Below are positions 43,079 to 50,854 of a stretch of 56,209 bases of DNA, one piece after another; within the stretch, counting starts at the first letter, position 1, and each line of letters begins with the position of its first letter. A program made the translations under genes and the position numbers. This DNA is from DATAEE01 sp036257535 (GTDB taxonomy: Bacteria > Acidobacteriota > Vicinamibacteria > Vicinamibacterales > 2-12-FULL-66-21), in the NCBI GenBank assembly GCA_036257535.1, contig DATAFJ010000055.1, positions 1-56,209 on the forward strand, read 5' to 3'. The notes beneath the pieces are model-generated. The model searched no databases. It was given only the letters and a program-made list of their open reading frames with translations, and was not told the DNA's origin.

Positions 43079-44662
43079 CTACTTCAGGCGATAGATGTGG
43101 ATGACGCCGTCGGAGGCGATGAGCGACAACGACCCGGTGCGGTTGACGAGATCGACGAACGTCGGACCGTAGATCTCTCCGTGCACCACGACGTGCGTCA
43201 CCCCCAGGTCGTGAAGCGCGATGAGTGAGGTCTCGTGGGGAAAACCCTGCGCGGCGGCATAGCTTTTTTCGTAAGAAGCGGACCGGAACCCGCTGTACCC
43301 ATTCAGCAGCGGACGCCAATGGCGCGTGGAGTACAGCATGTACGGCGCGTTGTGCAGAAAGTCGCGCGGCCTGTAAATCGGCAGCTCGACGACGACGGCG
43401 CCACGCTCGCCCGCCAGCACGTCGTAGGGCCGCGGGATCTCCGAGAACCGTTGATACTTGAACGGCGCCCGCAGCGCCTCGACATTGACGGCCGCGACGA
43501 GGACCGCCGCCAACGCGGGCCATGCGCGGAGAGTCCTCCACCGCGCGCGCATCGTTGCGACTCCGAAGCCTGCGACGACCGCAAGCATCATGAGCACGAT
43601 CTGGCCGATGCGTGCCGGAACCCGCACAGGGCGGAAGAGCGGGATGATCTCGTGGAGGACTGGATAGATGGGAGTAAGCGGCAGCATCGACACGGTCGCG
43701 CAGCCGAGGGCTGCGATGAAACACATGCGGACGCGACTGTCCTGCCGGATCTCGCGTCGTGCAAGCGCAGTGGCGGCAAGCCCAAGCCCGATGAAGCCGG
43801 GAAACGTGGCGGATGCCGCGCCTGGCCAGAAGCGGGAGCTCCACAGGTCGTAGTGCACGCGGGACCCGGTCGTCAGGTAGTCGAGCCACGATCCCGTATA
43901 CCGTTGCGCCTCACCGATCGTGCGCGAGAAGCCGGTGAGCCGATGAACCTGGTAATACGGGAGAAGATACGGCGCCAGCAGCAGCGTCGCCGCAATTCCG
44001 GCAATGGCGAACAGACCGATCATCCGCGTGGGCCCCTCGCGCAGCCACTCACGCGCCCGGCCCAGGGATGCAAAGATGAGCATCCAGGTCGTAAAGACGA
44101 GGAGGTAGATCGACGTCAGCCCCTGCAACGCGAACGCGGCGCCGAGCAGCAGCGCGTCGCGCACCCGCCGGAGCGCGATGACGCGATCAAGCGCAAACAG
44201 AATCAGCGGGATGAACTCGACGTGCTGCGTCTGCAGGTGCGGAAGGCGCACGAGGACGTGCGAGTTGAACGCCGCGAGCGACCCGGCGACATAGCCCGCC
44301 GCCCAACTCCCGGTCCAGCGCGAGACGAGCAGGCAGAAGGCCCATCCTGTCAGCGCCATCCCCGCCATCAGCAGCAGGTTGAATGCCAGGACCGGCGATC
44401 CACCCAGCGCCAGGATCGGCATCGCGAGCACGCCCTGCACGATCATCGCCTCGGAATAGCCAAGTGTGAGACGTTCGGGATAGAAGATGTTCGCGTCGAA
44501 GAGGTGCCCCGGATCGCGCGGCAACTGGTGCGCGACCCATGCGATCGCCCAGACGTTGAGCAGGGCGTCGCCGTTGTCGTTGCGGGACAGGTGCGCCGGG
44601 TTGCTGGCGAGTGGCCACGTATGGACGACCGCGAGGAGCGCGAAGGCCCCGAGTGCGAGCAC
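43079..44662 (-). CDS. Polytopic membrane protein, GT-C glycosyltransferase-like
   Basis: The 527-residue protein has about eleven hydrophobic segments, a first extracytoplasmic loop with SRNDNGDALLNVWAIAW (acidic DxD-like region) and a C-terminal soluble domain including YDVLAGERGAVVVELPIYRPR and LHDLGVTHVVVHGEIYG. This layout resembles GT-C or YfhO-type lipid-linked sugar transferases or mannosyltransferases. GTG 44662 is used; the N-terminus could be longer. It is encoded downstream of the ROK operon on the same strand with a gap of about 110 bp. Substrate unknown. Confidence 0.7.
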   Translation of the reverse strand: MLALGAFALLAVVHTWPLASNPAHLSRNDNGDALLNVWAIAWVAHQLPRDPGHLFDANIFYPERLTLGYSEAMIVQGVLAMPILALGGSPVLAFNLLLMAGMALTGWAFCLLVSRWTGSWAAGYVAGSLAAFNSHVLVRLPHLQTQHVEFIPLILFALDRVIALRRVRDALLLGAAFALQGLTSIYLLVFTTWMLIFASLGRAREWLREGPTRMIGLFAIAGIAATLLLAPYLLPYYQVHRLTGFSRTIGEAQRYTGSWLDYLTTGSRVHYDLWSSRFWPGAASATFPGFIGLGLAATALARREIRQDSRVRMCFIAALGCATVSMLPLTPIYPVLHEIIPLFRPVRVPARIGQIVLMMLAVVAGFGVATMRARWRTLRAWPALAAVLVAAVNVEALRAPFKYQRFSEIPRPYDVLAGERGAVVVELPIYRPRDFLHNAPYMLYSTRHWRPLLNGYSGFRSASYEKSYAAAQGFPHETSLIALHDLGVTHVVVHGEIYGPTFVDLVNRTGSLSLIASDGVIHIYRLK

Positions 44663-44770
44663 AGCCCGGGCAACGGCCTTCCGGCCTTCGGCGGGGACGT
44701 CGTGCGAGAAAGGCCCCGGGTGACGAGCGTGCTGGGCTGCGTCGGACGTCGACGGAACAGGAATTCGGAA

Positions 44771-45151
44771 TTATAGCTCCGGGCGCTTCTGAGCCGCTTC
44801 CGCTCCGGACACCTGGACGAAGCGCGGCACGTAGCTGCCCTTGGGCACCGCTATGCGGATGGCGGCGTCGGCCAGCTCGGTGGCGTACACCTCCTCGAGC
44901 TTCTGCCGGAGCGCGTAGGCGCGGCGCCTGACGCTCGAATCGTCTTCGGTCGAATACGCCATCGGCCGGCCCATCGCCTCGACGGCGATCAGGTATTCAT
45001 GCAGCGCATCGGCCCGGCCGGCGAGCTCCATCTCGCAGATGTAGCGCAGGAAGTTCCGCACCTGGCGCGCGCGTTCGAACGTGGCGCTCGCGAGGACCTG
45101 CTCGAGCGCCGCGCGTTTCTCGACGTCACAGACCGCGTATGAACCACTCAT
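44771..45151 (-). CDS. Free-standing PKGSYVP-type helical domain protein
   Basis: The 126-residue protein contains VRNFLRYICEMELAGRADALHEYLIAVEAMGRP (residues about 30-62, split), then SVRRRAYALRQKLEEVYA and PKGSYVPRF near 110. In Acidobacteria this module usually forms the N-terminus of long TolB/TPR or adenylate-cyclase-like regulators, where it is thought to be a winged-helix-like DNA-binding unit. Here it stands alone, coupled by ATGA to the cupin gene. A regulatory role for the ROK operon is plausible but unproved. Confidence 0.65.
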   Translation of the reverse strand: MSGSYAVCDVEKRAALEQVLASATFERARQVRNFLRYICEMELAGRADALHEYLIAVEAMGRPMAYSTEDDSSVRRRAYALRQKLEEVYATELADAAIRIAVPKGSYVPRFVQVSGAEAAQKRPEL

Positions 45152-45498
45152 AAGGCTTCCCCCTGCGGCAGAAAGTCCTCCCTGACGGGAGAGAAGATAT
45201 CGATGAGGACGACCTCCTCATCGAGCATGGTGGCGCCGTGTTCGCAGCGCGACGGGAAGTGCAGCACGTCGCCCTGCTCGAAGACCTGTTCGCGGCCAGC
45301 AATGACGAAGCGGACGCGGCCGCGCTCGACGAGCGTGATCTGCTCGTGTGAGTGCGAGTGGACGGGCGTGACGACGTGCGGCGCGAAGCGCAGGCGGCAG
45401 ACCATGAGGCGCTCGCCCCAGATCACCTGGCGCTCGATGCCGTCGCCGACGCGCTCGACCGGAATCGTGTCCCAGTCGCGATGCTGGAAACCGATCAT
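45148..45498 (-). CDS. Small cupin-domain protein
   Basis: The 116-residue protein is a single cupin_2 barrel with VHSHSHEQITLVERGRVRF (His pair, Gln/Glu and Gly positions of motif 1) and FPSRCEHGATML (motif 2 His). It overlaps both neighbours by four bases. In sugar-acid operons such cupins act as isomerases or pectin-degradation sensors (KdgF-like). KdgF would convert unsaturated uronates to 5-keto-4-deoxyuronate; that is compatible but not proven. Confidence 0.8.
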   Translation of the reverse strand: MIGFQHRDWDTIPVERVGDGIERQVIWGERLMVCRLRFAPHVVTPVHSHSHEQITLVERGRVRFVIAGREQVFEQGDVLHFPSRCEHGATMLDEEVVLIDIFSPVREDFLPQGEAL

Positions 45499-46349
45499 TT
45501 TCGATCCCTGCCCGGATCCAGACCGGAGCCCGAGGCACCGAACTCCGGCTGGACGTTGACGACGCCGAACTGCCGATCGTCGCGCTCGCGATTGGCCGCC
45601 ATCATCCAGAGAAAATTGATGGAGGTTCCCGGCGCGGCGACGTTCGGGTGATAGCCGGCCGGCATCAGGACGACGTCTCCTTCGCGGACGATCGTCGCGA
45701 GCTCCGGCTCGCGCGGGTTCGTGTACACGAGCTGCACGCCGAACGCCGGCGCCGGCATGTCGATGTAGAGGTACGCCTCCTCCAGCATCGCGGCATGCTC
45801 GTGAGGAGGCCAGGACGTCCAGTTGCCCGGGTCGCTGAAGGTCACACCCGCGAGGATGCGTCCCGCCTGGATGTTCTTTCCGAGAAGGATGTTCAGCTCG
45901 CGCCGGTTCGCCGGCCCGCCCGGCCTGAAGTGCAGGCCGGGATCCTGCTGAACGTCGCGGAACGCGACGAACTGCACCGGATATTTCTCCGCGACGGGCG
46001 CGGCGAGCTCCGCGAGGTCGCAGCCTGATTCGCCGCGCGCGCTGACCTCGACCGATGATCCGCGCGGAACGTAGAGGGCGTCATACCGCTCGAGCGCGTA
46101 GGAATCGGAAGGCGAGTCTGCATCCGAGTCGGCAACGCGTACTGCGGCCGCACCGTTCAGACAGATGAGGCCGGTCTCGAGCCCGCTCGTGTCGAAGCGC
46201 AGCGGCGCATCTTCGGCACGGAGGATGATGCGACCGTAGTGGAGGTGCCGCGCGGCCGTGGTGCCAGGCTCGATCGATCGCGTGCGGCCTCTGCGCGCCG
46301 CCGTGTCGCGGACGACGCATGTCTGGGTCGTAATCGGCTGGCTAGTCAT
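45495..46349 (-). CDS. IolB/KduI-family sugar isomerase
   Basis: From ATG 46349 the product is 284 residues, close to IolB (5-deoxy-glucuronate isomerase). Bicupin motifs are visible: SWPPHEHAAMLEEAYLY (metal His, His, Glu) and MPAGYHPNVAAPGTSINFLW (distal His) in the C-terminal half, with a degenerate N-terminal cupin half. IolB acts in myo-inositol catabolism, KduI in uronate metabolism. Neither pathway is complete here. The start lies inside the end of the upstream secreted-protein gene (8-bp overlap). Confidence 0.8.
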   Translation of the reverse strand: MTSQPITTQTCVVRDTAARRGRTRSIEPGTTAARHLHYGRIILRAEDAPLRFDTSGLETGLICLNGAAAVRVADSDADSPSDSYALERYDALYVPRGSSVEVSARGESGCDLAELAAPVAEKYPVQFVAFRDVQQDPGLHFRPGGPANRRELNILLGKNIQAGRILAGVTFSDPGNWTSWPPHEHAAMLEEAYLYIDMPAPAFGVQLVYTNPREPELATIVREGDVVLMPAGYHPNVAAPGTSINFLWMMAANRERDDRQFGVVNVQPEFGASGSGLDPGRDRK

Positions 46350-47124
46350 GGGCACCGGTTCCTCCGGCCTCGAGGCGCAGCGTCCAGCTCCTGGGCTGTC
46401 CGGGAGACAGCGCAATCTCGGCCGCCTCGAATCTCAGATGAATTGGAGAGGCGGCCGTGCGGCTCGTGCCATACGGCCAGTCGGCCCGCACGAGGGTCAC
46501 GCTGAGCACGCCGTCGGGACTGTCGAAGACGTCGGTGCGAGTGGTGCCTGCGCTGTAGTCGATCCACCGCGTCGCCGTGGACGACACGATCACGCGCCAC
46601 CGCCGGATCGTGATCGGACGCCGCGCGGTCAGTCGTTCGGTTCGTGTGACCGATCGATCGTCAATCGTCCAGCGGACCTCGCTTTCGAGCCCGGGGTCGA
46701 TCCTCTCGCCCGCTTTACCGCCAACGAGCGCCCAGCTGGTCCAGCGCGCTGTGAGCGAGCGACCGTTGTCTCGAACCTCAATCGAGTCAGCCCCGTCCGT
46801 CGCAACGATGGTGCGCGCATCCTCGAGCTCGAGAAACGGGACCAGCGCGGGCACCGCCTGATCGACGGGCGCCGCAAACCCAGGGAGACCGTGGGGCGCC
46901 GGGAGGTGCTGGGCGAGGCCTGGCTTCGGAGCGTCGGTGATCGGGAGCCTGAACCGGAGCGGCCCCTGCTGGACGACCCACACCCCGGATTGGCGGCTCT
47001 CCGTTTTGAAGAATTCGAATCGGGTGACCGCGGGCTGCGCTCGAACACCGGGGGCGCCCGAGAGCGCTTCGGACGCGGCGATGAGGGTGGCGAACGCAAG
47101 CGGCGCCAGGTTCAGCAGGTTCAT
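46342..47124 (-). CDS. Secreted hypothetical beta-rich protein
   Basis: The 260-residue protein has a signal peptide (NLLNLAPLAFATLIAASEAL) and an all-beta composition with motifs ARTIVATDGADSIEVRDNGRS and TRTERLTARRPITIRRWRVIV. The repeated strand pattern resembles the sandwich domains found in polysaccharide lyases and heparinase-like proteins, but no catalytic motif is apparent. It starts two bases after the ROK gene stop and precedes the IolB-like gene, so it probably handles an extracellular carbohydrate of the same pathway. Function unknown. Confidence 0.6.
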   Translation of the reverse strand: MNLLNLAPLAFATLIAASEALSGAPGVRAQPAVTRFEFFKTESRQSGVWVVQQGPLRFRLPITDAPKPGLAQHLPAPHGLPGFAAPVDQAVPALVPFLELEDARTIVATDGADSIEVRDNGRSLTARWTSWALVGGKAGERIDPGLESEVRWTIDDRSVTRTERLTARRPITIRRWRVIVSSTATRWIDYSAGTTRTDVFDSPDGVLSVTLVRADWPYGTSRTAASPIHLRFEAAEIALSPGQPRSWTLRLEAGGTGAHD

Positions 47125-47126
47125 GC

Positions 47127-48350
47127 CTATGCGACCACCGGGGCGGCGAATGCCGGCGCGACGACGAGCGCGGCGGCTCCCTGAAGGCGCGGATACTGCT
47201 GCGCGGATGCGAGCCGGATGTCGGCCGCGGCGGCACCCGGCGTCAGCGCGCGCTCGCGAAGCGCCGCGCGCACGGTCGTACCGATCACATCCCAGGCTGC
47301 CGTGATCTCCCCACCGATGTACACGCAGCCCGGGTCGAGCGCGTTCACGAGGGAGGCAAGGCCGAGACCCAGGTAACGCCCGGTCGTCTGCAGCGCCGCC
47401 GCGGCCTTGGCGTCACCGGCGCGCGCGCGGGCGATGAGGTCCTCGATGGTGAAATCCAGCTGATCGGCCGGCACCGGACCGCTGAGGTCGGCAGCGCGCC
47501 CGAAGTAGCGCGTGAGCGTTGCCCGATTCGACACGTAGGCTTCCCAGCAGCCAGTCGCCCCGCACGAGCATCGTGGGCCGTCGAGTGACAGCGGCACGTG
47601 CGCGAACTCGCCGGCGATGTTGTGCCGGCCTCGCACCAGCTCGCCTCGGACGATGACGCCGACGCCCACGCCGTCCGAGATGCTGACGAACACGAGATCG
47701 CCAGCCTCGATCCCCGGTTCCGCGTGGCGCGCCCAGAGCTGCGCCAACGCACACGCGCGGCCCGAGTTCTCGATCTGCACGGGCAGGTCCGTTGCGCTCG
47801 ACAGCGGCTCGAGCAGATCCACGTTCCGCCAGCCGAGCGTCGGCGCGTGGAGGATGCGCATCGTCATGTGCTCGACCATCCCAGGCACGACCACGCCGAT
47901 CCCCTCGCACGCGGCGGCGCCGCCGTGTTCGGCGAGGAGCCTCTTGATGCGCTCGGCCAGCGCCGGAACGAGCGCCTTCGGATCGCGGAGCGTCGGAAAG
48001 TGCGTCACCCCGCCGAGCGGCTGGCCGAGCAGATCGGCCGGCATCACGAAGGTCTGGCTGGCGCGGATGTCGACTGCGACGACCGTCCGCCGGCGGGCGT
48101 CGATATAGAGGAACGTCGGCTTGCGACCCCGGAGCGTCTCGCCGGTCGCACCCTCGATGATGAGCCCTTTCTTCAGGAGCTCGGTGACGATCAGGCTGAC
48201 GGCGCTGCGGCGGACGCCCATCGCACGAGCGAGGTCGGCGCGTGAGATCGGCTGGCGCGCCCGGACGAGCGTGAGCGCGATGCGGCGATTGATGTCTCGG
48301 GAAGTGCCGCGCGTCGCGACGTGGAACTGGGCGGGGTCGATCTTCCTCAT
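47127..48350 (-). CDS. ROK-family transcriptional repressor
   Basis: From ATG 48350 the product is 407 residues: an N-terminal winged helix (LVRARQPISRADLARAMGVRRSAVSLIVTELL, residues about 27-58, split) and a ROK domain with GIGVVVPGMVE, GWRNVDLLEPL, SISDGVGVGVIVRGELVRG, the zinc-type motif CSCGATGCWEAYVS and VNALDPGCVYIGGEI. Such proteins (NagC, Mlc, XylR) release DNA on binding a sugar. It leads a coupled operon of secreted protein, IolB-like isomerase, cupin and PKGSYVP protein, and probably represses it. A TCGTACGA palindrome lies 12 bases upstream of its start. Confidence 0.88.
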   Translation of the reverse strand: MRKIDPAQFHVATRGTSRDINRRIALTLVRARQPISRADLARAMGVRRSAVSLIVTELLKKGLIIEGATGETLRGRKPTFLYIDARRRTVVAVDIRASQTFVMPADLLGQPLGGVTHFPTLRDPKALVPALAERIKRLLAEHGGAAACEGIGVVVPGMVEHMTMRILHAPTLGWRNVDLLEPLSSATDLPVQIENSGRACALAQLWARHAEPGIEAGDLVFVSISDGVGVGVIVRGELVRGRHNIAGEFAHVPLSLDGPRCSCGATGCWEAYVSNRATLTRYFGRAADLSGPVPADQLDFTIEDLIARARAGDAKAAAALQTTGRYLGLGLASLVNALDPGCVYIGGEITAAWDVIGTTVRAALRERALTPGAAAADIRLASAQQYPRLQGAAALVVAPAFAAPVVA

Positions 48351-48529
48351 TCGGCCACTTATCGTACGAAATAGCCGTCGGCCCGACAGGCAACCTCGAG
48401 AATTACGCGAGAAATGGCCCGTCAGTGGCCAGGCTTGCCGTCGCGCCGTGCCATCAGCCGGGCTTTTGGCCCAAGATGAGACAAAATAGGCCCGCCGCCG
48501 CGTCGTGTCAAGGGGAAACAGCCAAGGGG
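48351..48529. promoter_or_regulatory. ROK upstream region with TCGTACGA palindrome
   Basis: This 179-bp spacer lies between the yjbQ stop and the ROK start, both on the minus strand. It contains an 8-bp perfect palindrome TCGTACGA (48362-48369), well placed for autoregulation. A good sigma-70 pair is not obvious, and the yjbQ 3' end shows no strong terminator. Nothing else is recognised. Confidence 0.35.
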
Positions 48530-48946
48530 CTACTCGCCCAGGATCTGAAAGACGATCTCGCGCCGACGCGCGCGGGTGTCGAACTCCAGGAGCATGACCT
48601 GCTGCCACGTCCCGAGCGTCAGGCGCCCGTCGGCGAAGGGAATAGTCAGCGAGGGGCCGAGCAGGGCAGCGCGGACGTGACTGGAGCCGTTGTCATCGCC
48701 CCAACGCAGGTGGTGCCGGTATTCGCCGTCCCGCGGCGCGAGCTGTTCGAACAGCCCGTTCAGGTCCGCCACTGCGCCCGGCTCGAACTCAATCGTCGTC
48801 ACCGCCGCGGTCGACCCCACGACGAATACCGTGACGAGTCCGGACGAGATCCCGGAGCGTGCAACCGCTTCCGACGCGAAGTCCGTGATGTCGTGCGCGT
48901 CGCCCTGACCGCGGGTCGCGAGATGCTTGCGCTCTGTTACGACCAC
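48530..48946 (-). CDS. yjbQ: YjbQ/UPF0047-family protein
   Basis: The 138-residue protein has the conserved family core: GLVTVFVVGSTAAVTTIEFE (about 38-57) and HHLRWGDDNGSSHVRAALLG (about 78-97), then a GTWQQVMLLEFD end. E. coli YjbQ has a low thiamin-phosphate-synthase activity, but the family's physiological role is unclear. It is encoded 20 bases after the sulfur-carrier E1 gene and may belong to that operon; sulfur-carrier chemistry also feeds thiamin synthesis. GTG 48946 is the start; no good Shine-Dalgarno is visible. Confidence 0.85.
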   Translation of the reverse strand: MVVTERKHLATRGQGDAHDITDFASEAVARSGISSGLVTVFVVGSTAAVTTIEFEPGAVADLNGLFEQLAPRDGEYRHHLRWGDDNGSSHVRAALLGPSLTIPFADGRLTLGTWQQVMLLEFDTRARRREIVFQILGE

Positions 48947-48966
48947 GGATGCGATATTACGACGGC

Positions 48967-50451
48967 TTAGTATTTGGGCTGACTCGGATCGATCTTCTCC
49001 ACCCAGGCCACGATGCCGCCCTTCAGATTTCGCACGCGGTCGAATCCGCGCTCCGTGAGCAGCCTCGTCGCCTTGGCGCTGCGTGCGCCGGACTTGCAGT
49101 GGACGACGATGTCAGGGGCGGCGGCGCCTTGCGGCAGCTCGGTGAGCCGCTGCTGGAGCTCGCCCAGCGGGATCAGCGTTGAACCGGGGATGCGGTTGAT
49201 CTGATATTCGTGCGGCTCGCGCACGTCGAGAATGAACGGCCGATCGCTTCGGTCCAGCCGCGCCTTCAGCTCCTCGACGCTCGTTTCGAGCTCCGGCGGG
49301 AGTCCAGGGCCTGCCCCACCGCTCGCGGCGCCGCGCTGCGGCGCGATGCCGCAGAACTGCTCGTAGTCGATGAGCGCCTTGATCGTCGGCGCGTCGCCGC
49401 AGACGGGGCACGCCGGATCGCGGCGCAGCTTGAGTTCGCGGAAACGCATCCGCCACGCGTCGTAAATCAGGAAGCGGCCGACGAGCGGCTCCCCTCCCCC
49501 GAGAATCAGCTTGATCGTTTCGGTCGCCTGAATCGTGCCGATGACGCCCGGGAGCACGCCGAGCACTCCACCTTCGGCGCAGCTCGGAACGAGCCCTGGC
49601 GGCGGCGGCTCGGGATACAGACACCGATAGCACGGCCCGCCTTTCACCGCGAACACCGAGGCCTGCCCTTCGAAGCGAAAGATGCTCCCGTAGACGTTCG
49701 GCTTCCCCGACAGCACCGAGGCGTCGTTGACGAGATAGCGCGTCGGGAAGTTGTCCGTGCCGTCGACGATCACGTCGTAGTCCGCAAACAGTGCGAGCGC
49801 GTTCGCCGACGTGATTCGCGTCTCGTGAGAATCGATCTGCACCTCAGGATTGATTGCCGTGAGGCGCTCGCGGGCGGACACGAGCTTCGGCCGGCCCACG
49901 TCCGGGGTGCCGTGGATGATCTGCCGCTGAAGGTTGCTTGAATCGACGACATCGAAATCGACGATCCCTAACCGGCCCACACCAGCCGCCGCCAGATACA
50001 TCGCGGCCGGCGACCCCAAGCCGCCCGCTCCGATGCACAGGACGCGCGCCGCCTTCAGCCGCCGCTGACCGTCGATCCCGACTTCCGGCATGATCAGGTG
50101 CCGGCTGTATCGCTCGACTTCGGCTTTCGTGAGCTCGGCCTGCTGCCGCTCGCCGATCAGATCCGCGGCCACCGGTGCGCCGCCCGCCACAGACGGGATG
50201 ATGCTCACCGTATCGCCCGCCTGGACCTCGGTGTCTTCCTTCTTCAGATACCGGATGTCATCGTCGTTCACGTAGATGTTCACGAAGCTGCGCAGCCTTC
50301 CATCGTCCGCGAACAGGTGGCGCTGCAGATCGCCGTATTCCGTTGCGAGCGCTCGAAGCACTTCGCCGACCGTGCGCCCTTCGATGTCGACGACGTCACG
50401 CTTGCCCGTGAAGGGCCGCAGCGGCGTGGGGATGAGTACCTTGATTTTCAT
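48967..50451 (-). CDS. Fused sulfur carrier (MoaD/CysO-like), MoeZ-type E1 and rhodanese
   Basis: The 494-residue polypeptide has three domains. Residues 1-91 are a MoaD/ThiS/CysO-like ubiquitin fold ending in VAGG at 90-91. Residues about 107-360 are a ThiF/MoeB adenylyltransferase with GAGGLGS (141-147), DFDVVDSSNLQRQ and two CxxC zinc pairs (CYRC, CPVC). Residues about 375-494 are a rhodanese with HCKSGARS (active Cys 452). Together it could adenylate and thiocarboxylate a carrier C-terminus. The Gly-Gly is internal, so cleavage after 91 is needed to expose it. The upstream Mec-type protease overlaps this gene by 56 bp. GAGGA precedes ATG 50451. A molybdopterin role is a less favoured alternative. 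Confidence 0.9.
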   Translation of the reverse strand: MKIKVLIPTPLRPFTGKRDVVDIEGRTVGEVLRALATEYGDLQRHLFADDGRLRSFVNIYVNDDDIRYLKKEDTEVQAGDTVSIIPSVAGGAPVAADLIGERQQAELTKAEVERYSRHLIMPEVGIDGQRRLKAARVLCIGAGGLGSPAAMYLAAAGVGRLGIVDFDVVDSSNLQRQIIHGTPDVGRPKLVSARERLTAINPEVQIDSHETRITSANALALFADYDVIVDGTDNFPTRYLVNDASVLSGKPNVYGSIFRFEGQASVFAVKGGPCYRCLYPEPPPPGLVPSCAEGGVLGVLPGVIGTIQATETIKLILGGGEPLVGRFLIYDAWRMRFRELKLRRDPACPVCGDAPTIKALIDYEQFCGIAPQRGAASGGAGPGLPPELETSVEELKARLDRSDRPFILDVREPHEYQINRIPGSTLIPLGELQQRLTELPQGAAAPDIVVHCKSGARSAKATRLLTERGFDRVRNLKGGIVAWVEKIDPSQPKY

Positions 50452-50854
50452 GGATCGTTTCCTCGTCGAATGCGCTGCGGTCGTCCCTCAGGCGCCATGA
50501 CGTCATCGTGGCGGGCCGTCCGCCTTCGACCGCGACAATGACGTAGCTCAGGTTCGGCCACGCGTGGTCGAGATCGAACTGTGACGGCCGCGCCGGGTGA
50601 TCAGGGTGCGAGTGATAAAAACCGAGGAGCTCGGCGCCGGCCGCGCGGGCGCGCGCTTCGGCTTGACGGAAGTCGGTGGGCTCGACGAGAAAACGCCGGC
50701 GCGCGCCCGAGGTCGTCTTGTTGTCCAGGGCGAACGCTTCGAGCACCGACGATCCGGATCCGATCAGCGCGCCGCAACACTCGTCGGGATAGGCCGCCTT
50801 GCCGTGCGCTCGGATCGCGTCGGCAACCTCGGCGGGAATCCATACCCCGTTCAT
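50396..50854 (-). CDS. mec: JAMM/MPN+ metalloprotease, Mec type
   Basis: The 152-residue protein has an intact JAMM motif: Glu 25 in PDECCGALIG and HSHPDHPARPSQFD (His 81, His 83, Ser 91, Asp 94), the zinc-dependent isopeptidase signature. Its M. tuberculosis counterpart Mec removes the cysteine formed on the CysO carrier. ATG 50854 overlaps the CysM stop (ATGA) and the 3' end overlaps the fused carrier/E1 gene by 56 bp. Here it may also cut the internal Gly-Gly of that fusion, an inference. Confidence 0.88.
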   Translation of the reverse strand: MNGVWIPAEVADAIRAHGKAAYPDECCGALIGSGSSVLEAFALDNKTTSGARRRFLVEPTDFRQAEARARAAGAELLGFYHSHPDHPARPSQFDLDHAWPNLSYVIVAVEGGRPATMTSWRLRDDRSAFDEETIHENQGTHPHAAAALHGQA

